Assembly (NCBI GenBank): GCA_022763215.1
Contig: JALEHC010000103.1
Location: 1 to 32,967 of the forward strand
DNA: 32,967 bases
Source: Saprospiraceae bacterium
GTDB taxonomy: Bacteria > Bacteroidota > Bacteroidia > Chitinophagales > Saprospiraceae
Reading direction: 5' to 3'
Every line of letters begins with the position of its first letter. Position 1 is the first letter of the stretch. The notes beneath the pieces were generated by a model that saw nothing but the letters and a program-made list of their open reading frames with translations, made no database searches and was not told the DNA's origin. The position numbers and the translations under genes are program-made. Shown piece by piece: positions 31,577 to 32,967 of the stretch.

Positions 31577-32707
31577 TTAAAAAGGAATCACCTCTAAGTC
31601 TTTCACGGCTTTCAGCTCTTTCAAAATATCATTAAATGAAAGGTTAGCTCCATTGTCCAGCAACACTAAACAAGTCTGGTTGGTGGTATTGCGGCCGATA
31701 AAAGTTCTTGCCCCCAACCAAGAGCCATTATGCCATACGATATCACCCTGCTTAATCCAGCCGAAAGCATAATCGGTTTTGTTCCCACTTTCGAGTGTGG
31801 GCGGCGTCATAGCGGCCATGCGCAAGGAGTCGCTGATCAGCTCATTGCCATACCAAAACTGATCCCAAATCAAGAAATCTTCCACGCTGGCAAATATGCC
31901 GCCATCGCCTGCGATGCCATCCAGATAAGTTGGCCGGAGTCGAATACCAGAAAGAGCATTGAAGCTATTGGTTTTGTTATTGAAAGTCGTATCTGCGGAA
32001 AGCAAATTCCAAACGCGGGAATTAGTCATTTGAAGCGGATCAAAGAGATTTTTTTGCATAAATGCTTCGAAGCTTTCGCCAGATATTTGCTCAATGATAC
32101 CAGCCAAAAGGACATAGTTTGTATTAGAATAAGCGAATTCTTCACCTGGTTTCCGTTCGGCTTTTGGTCCATATTTATTGACCAGTTCTACTACTTTTGC
32201 GATGGTTAGCACCTCCCCTACTTCGTATTTATACTTTTCGGCTATGCCCATGTAGCTGTCCGGCACGCCGGAAGTTTGGTTGAGCAGATGTCGGATAGTA
32301 ACGCCCTCATACTTGAAGCCATCCAGATGATTGCTTACCAAATCATCCAGTTGCAACGAATCGCGTTCTGCCAGGAGCAAAATACCTGTGGCCGTAAACT
32401 GCTTGGATACGGAAGCCAGACGAAAAGAAGATTCGGGGTGAAGAGGTTCTTTTGTTTTGACGTCCGCAATGCCATATCCTTTCATCAAAAGAGGTTCCCC
32501 ATTTTTAGCAATGAGGATAGCTCCGTTAAATTGTTTTCGTTCTTTAAGTTCCTCCAGATAATCGTTCACAGCACTAATTTGTTGCTGTTGTGTGGCATTT
32601 GGCGTAAGCTCCAATCCTGGTATTTTTACGTAAGTGTAATAAGCGAAGGCAATTCCGCCGACGACAACGGCAAGTAGCCCCAGAAAAATGTATAATGCAA
32701 TTCTCAT
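31577..32707 (-). CDS. Serine hydrolase, class C beta-lactamase/penicillin-binding-protein-like
   Basis: A 376-residue membrane-anchored periplasmic hydrolase. It has an N-terminal transmembrane segment (about residues 4-26) and then a class C beta-lactamase fold with Ser99-x-x-Lys102 (SVSK), Tyr193-Ser-Asn195 (YSN) and His326-Asn-Gly328 (HNG, the KTG-like triad). These motifs are complete, so the enzyme should be active. Relatives include esterases, D-aminopeptidases and low-activity beta-lactamases; the fold alone cannot separate these. No cell-wall genes adjoin it and no inducer gene is seen, so antibiotic resistance should not be assumed. Confidence 0.9.
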   Translation of the reverse strand: MRIALYIFLGLLAVVVGGIAFAYYTYVKIPGLELTPNATQQQQISAVNDYLEELKERKQFNGAILIAKNGEPLLMKGYGIADVKTKEPLHPESSFRLASVSKQFTATGILLLAERDSLQLDDLVSNHLDGFKYEGVTIRHLLNQTSGVPDSYMGIAEKYKYEVGEVLTIAKVVELVNKYGPKAERKPGEEFAYSNTNYVLLAGIIEQISGESFEAFMQKNLFDPLQMTNSRVWNLLSADTTFNNKTNSFNALSGIRLRPTYLDGIAGDGGIFASVEDFLIWDQFWYGNELISDSLRMAAMTPPTLESGNKTDYAFGWIKQGDIVWHNGSWLGARTFIGRNTTNQTCLVLLDNGANLSFNDILKELKAVKDLEVIPF

Positions 32708-32790
32708 GCTTTGATATTTTTTCTAAAAATGCGCTCAAGAATGCCGATGGCCAAATTTTTTCTACGGTAGTTATACTTTGTTCGGTAAAA

Positions 32791-32967
32791 TTAATCGCCG
32801 GTTACATCACCTAATTTAATGGCAATCATTTCAATTTTAGGAATAAACTTAGGTTGATTTCCATTGCTTGAAAAATAAAACATCTCGCATTCAGGAACTT
32901 CTTCTTCGTCTTCCAATTCGGCCCAGGGCGCAGCAGGATTATGCCAATTGTAGTCTTTTCGGACAAA
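32791..32967 (-). CDS. C-terminal fragment of an unidentified protein, cut by the window edge
   Basis: The last 58 residues of a minus-strand gene whose start lies beyond the window. The frame opens with FVRKDYNWHNPAAPW, contains an acidic stretch (ELEDEEEVPECEMF) and ends KLGDVTGD followed by a TAA. The ending recalls the GDVNGD of dockerin-like repeats in secreted Bacteroidota proteins, but one half-motif is not enough to claim the domain. Confidence 0.55.
   Translation of the reverse strand, partial: FVRKDYNWHNPAAPWAELEDEEEVPECEMFYFSSNGNQPKFIPKIEMIAIKLGDVTGD

Noticed and set aside
31577-32707. Beta-lactamase resistance gene
   Set aside because: The class C fold is shared with many esterases and peptidases; nothing in the context supports an antibiotic role.

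Overview
The window reads as chromosomal DNA of a Bacteroidota bacterium, possibly of the Saprospiria/Lewinella kind (the class is a guess). The signs are a PorP/SprF-type protein, the type IX secretion (T9SS) regulator PorX, a secreted protein ending in a T9SS type A sorting domain, a GLPGLI protein, a bactofilin next to AtpZ, and repeated Bacteroidota-type -7 promoter boxes (TAnnTTTG). I see no rRNA, tRNA, CRISPR array, insertion sequence or prophage. The sequence is AT-leaning, the genes are closely packed, and most are housekeeping or cell-envelope genes.

Layout. 1-4.5 kb: a low-molecular-weight tyrosine phosphatase faces sucA (2-oxoglutarate dehydrogenase E1), with a shared hairpin terminator; sucA has a clear promoter overlapped by a 10-bp inverted repeat; a small outer-membrane barrel follows. 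4.7-7.8 kb: rpsT, a TetR regulator with methionine aminopeptidase, and an unusual signal-less HtrA-like protease with a zinc ribbon and a C-terminal domain of uncertain family. 8-11.1 kb: a PorP/SprF protein, then a tight bactofilin - AtpZ - membrane protein - biotin carboxyl carrier operon. 11.1-14.7 kb (minus): a small acidic secreted protein, a GLPGLI protein and a large TonB-receptor-like barrel, preceded by DNA rich in inverted repeats. 15.1-18.5 kb (minus): DsbD with two N-terminal alpha domains, and upstream a third, free-standing copy of that domain. 18.6-24.2 kb (minus): purQ, a multi-pass membrane protein, an alpha/beta hydrolase with a small ferredoxin-like protein, and an HD phosphohydrolase with an MFS transporter. 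24.5-26.1 kb: porX. 26.1-28.9 kb (minus): a translationally coupled GMC oxidoreductase and FMO-like flavoprotein. 29-33 kb: a T9SS cargo protein, a NADAR gene broken by a one-base frameshift, a small barrel, a class C beta-lactamase-type serine hydrolase, and the tail of a further gene cut by the window edge.

Themes. The T9SS appears as a regulator (PorX), a PorP-type envelope protein and at least one cargo, though not in one operon. Periplasmic thiol redox is served by DsbD plus the extra alpha domain, an expansion worth testing. The secreted-peptide/GLPGLI/barrel cluster and the structured DNA upstream of it are the best candidates for an undescribed system; this is inference from gene order and sequence features only.
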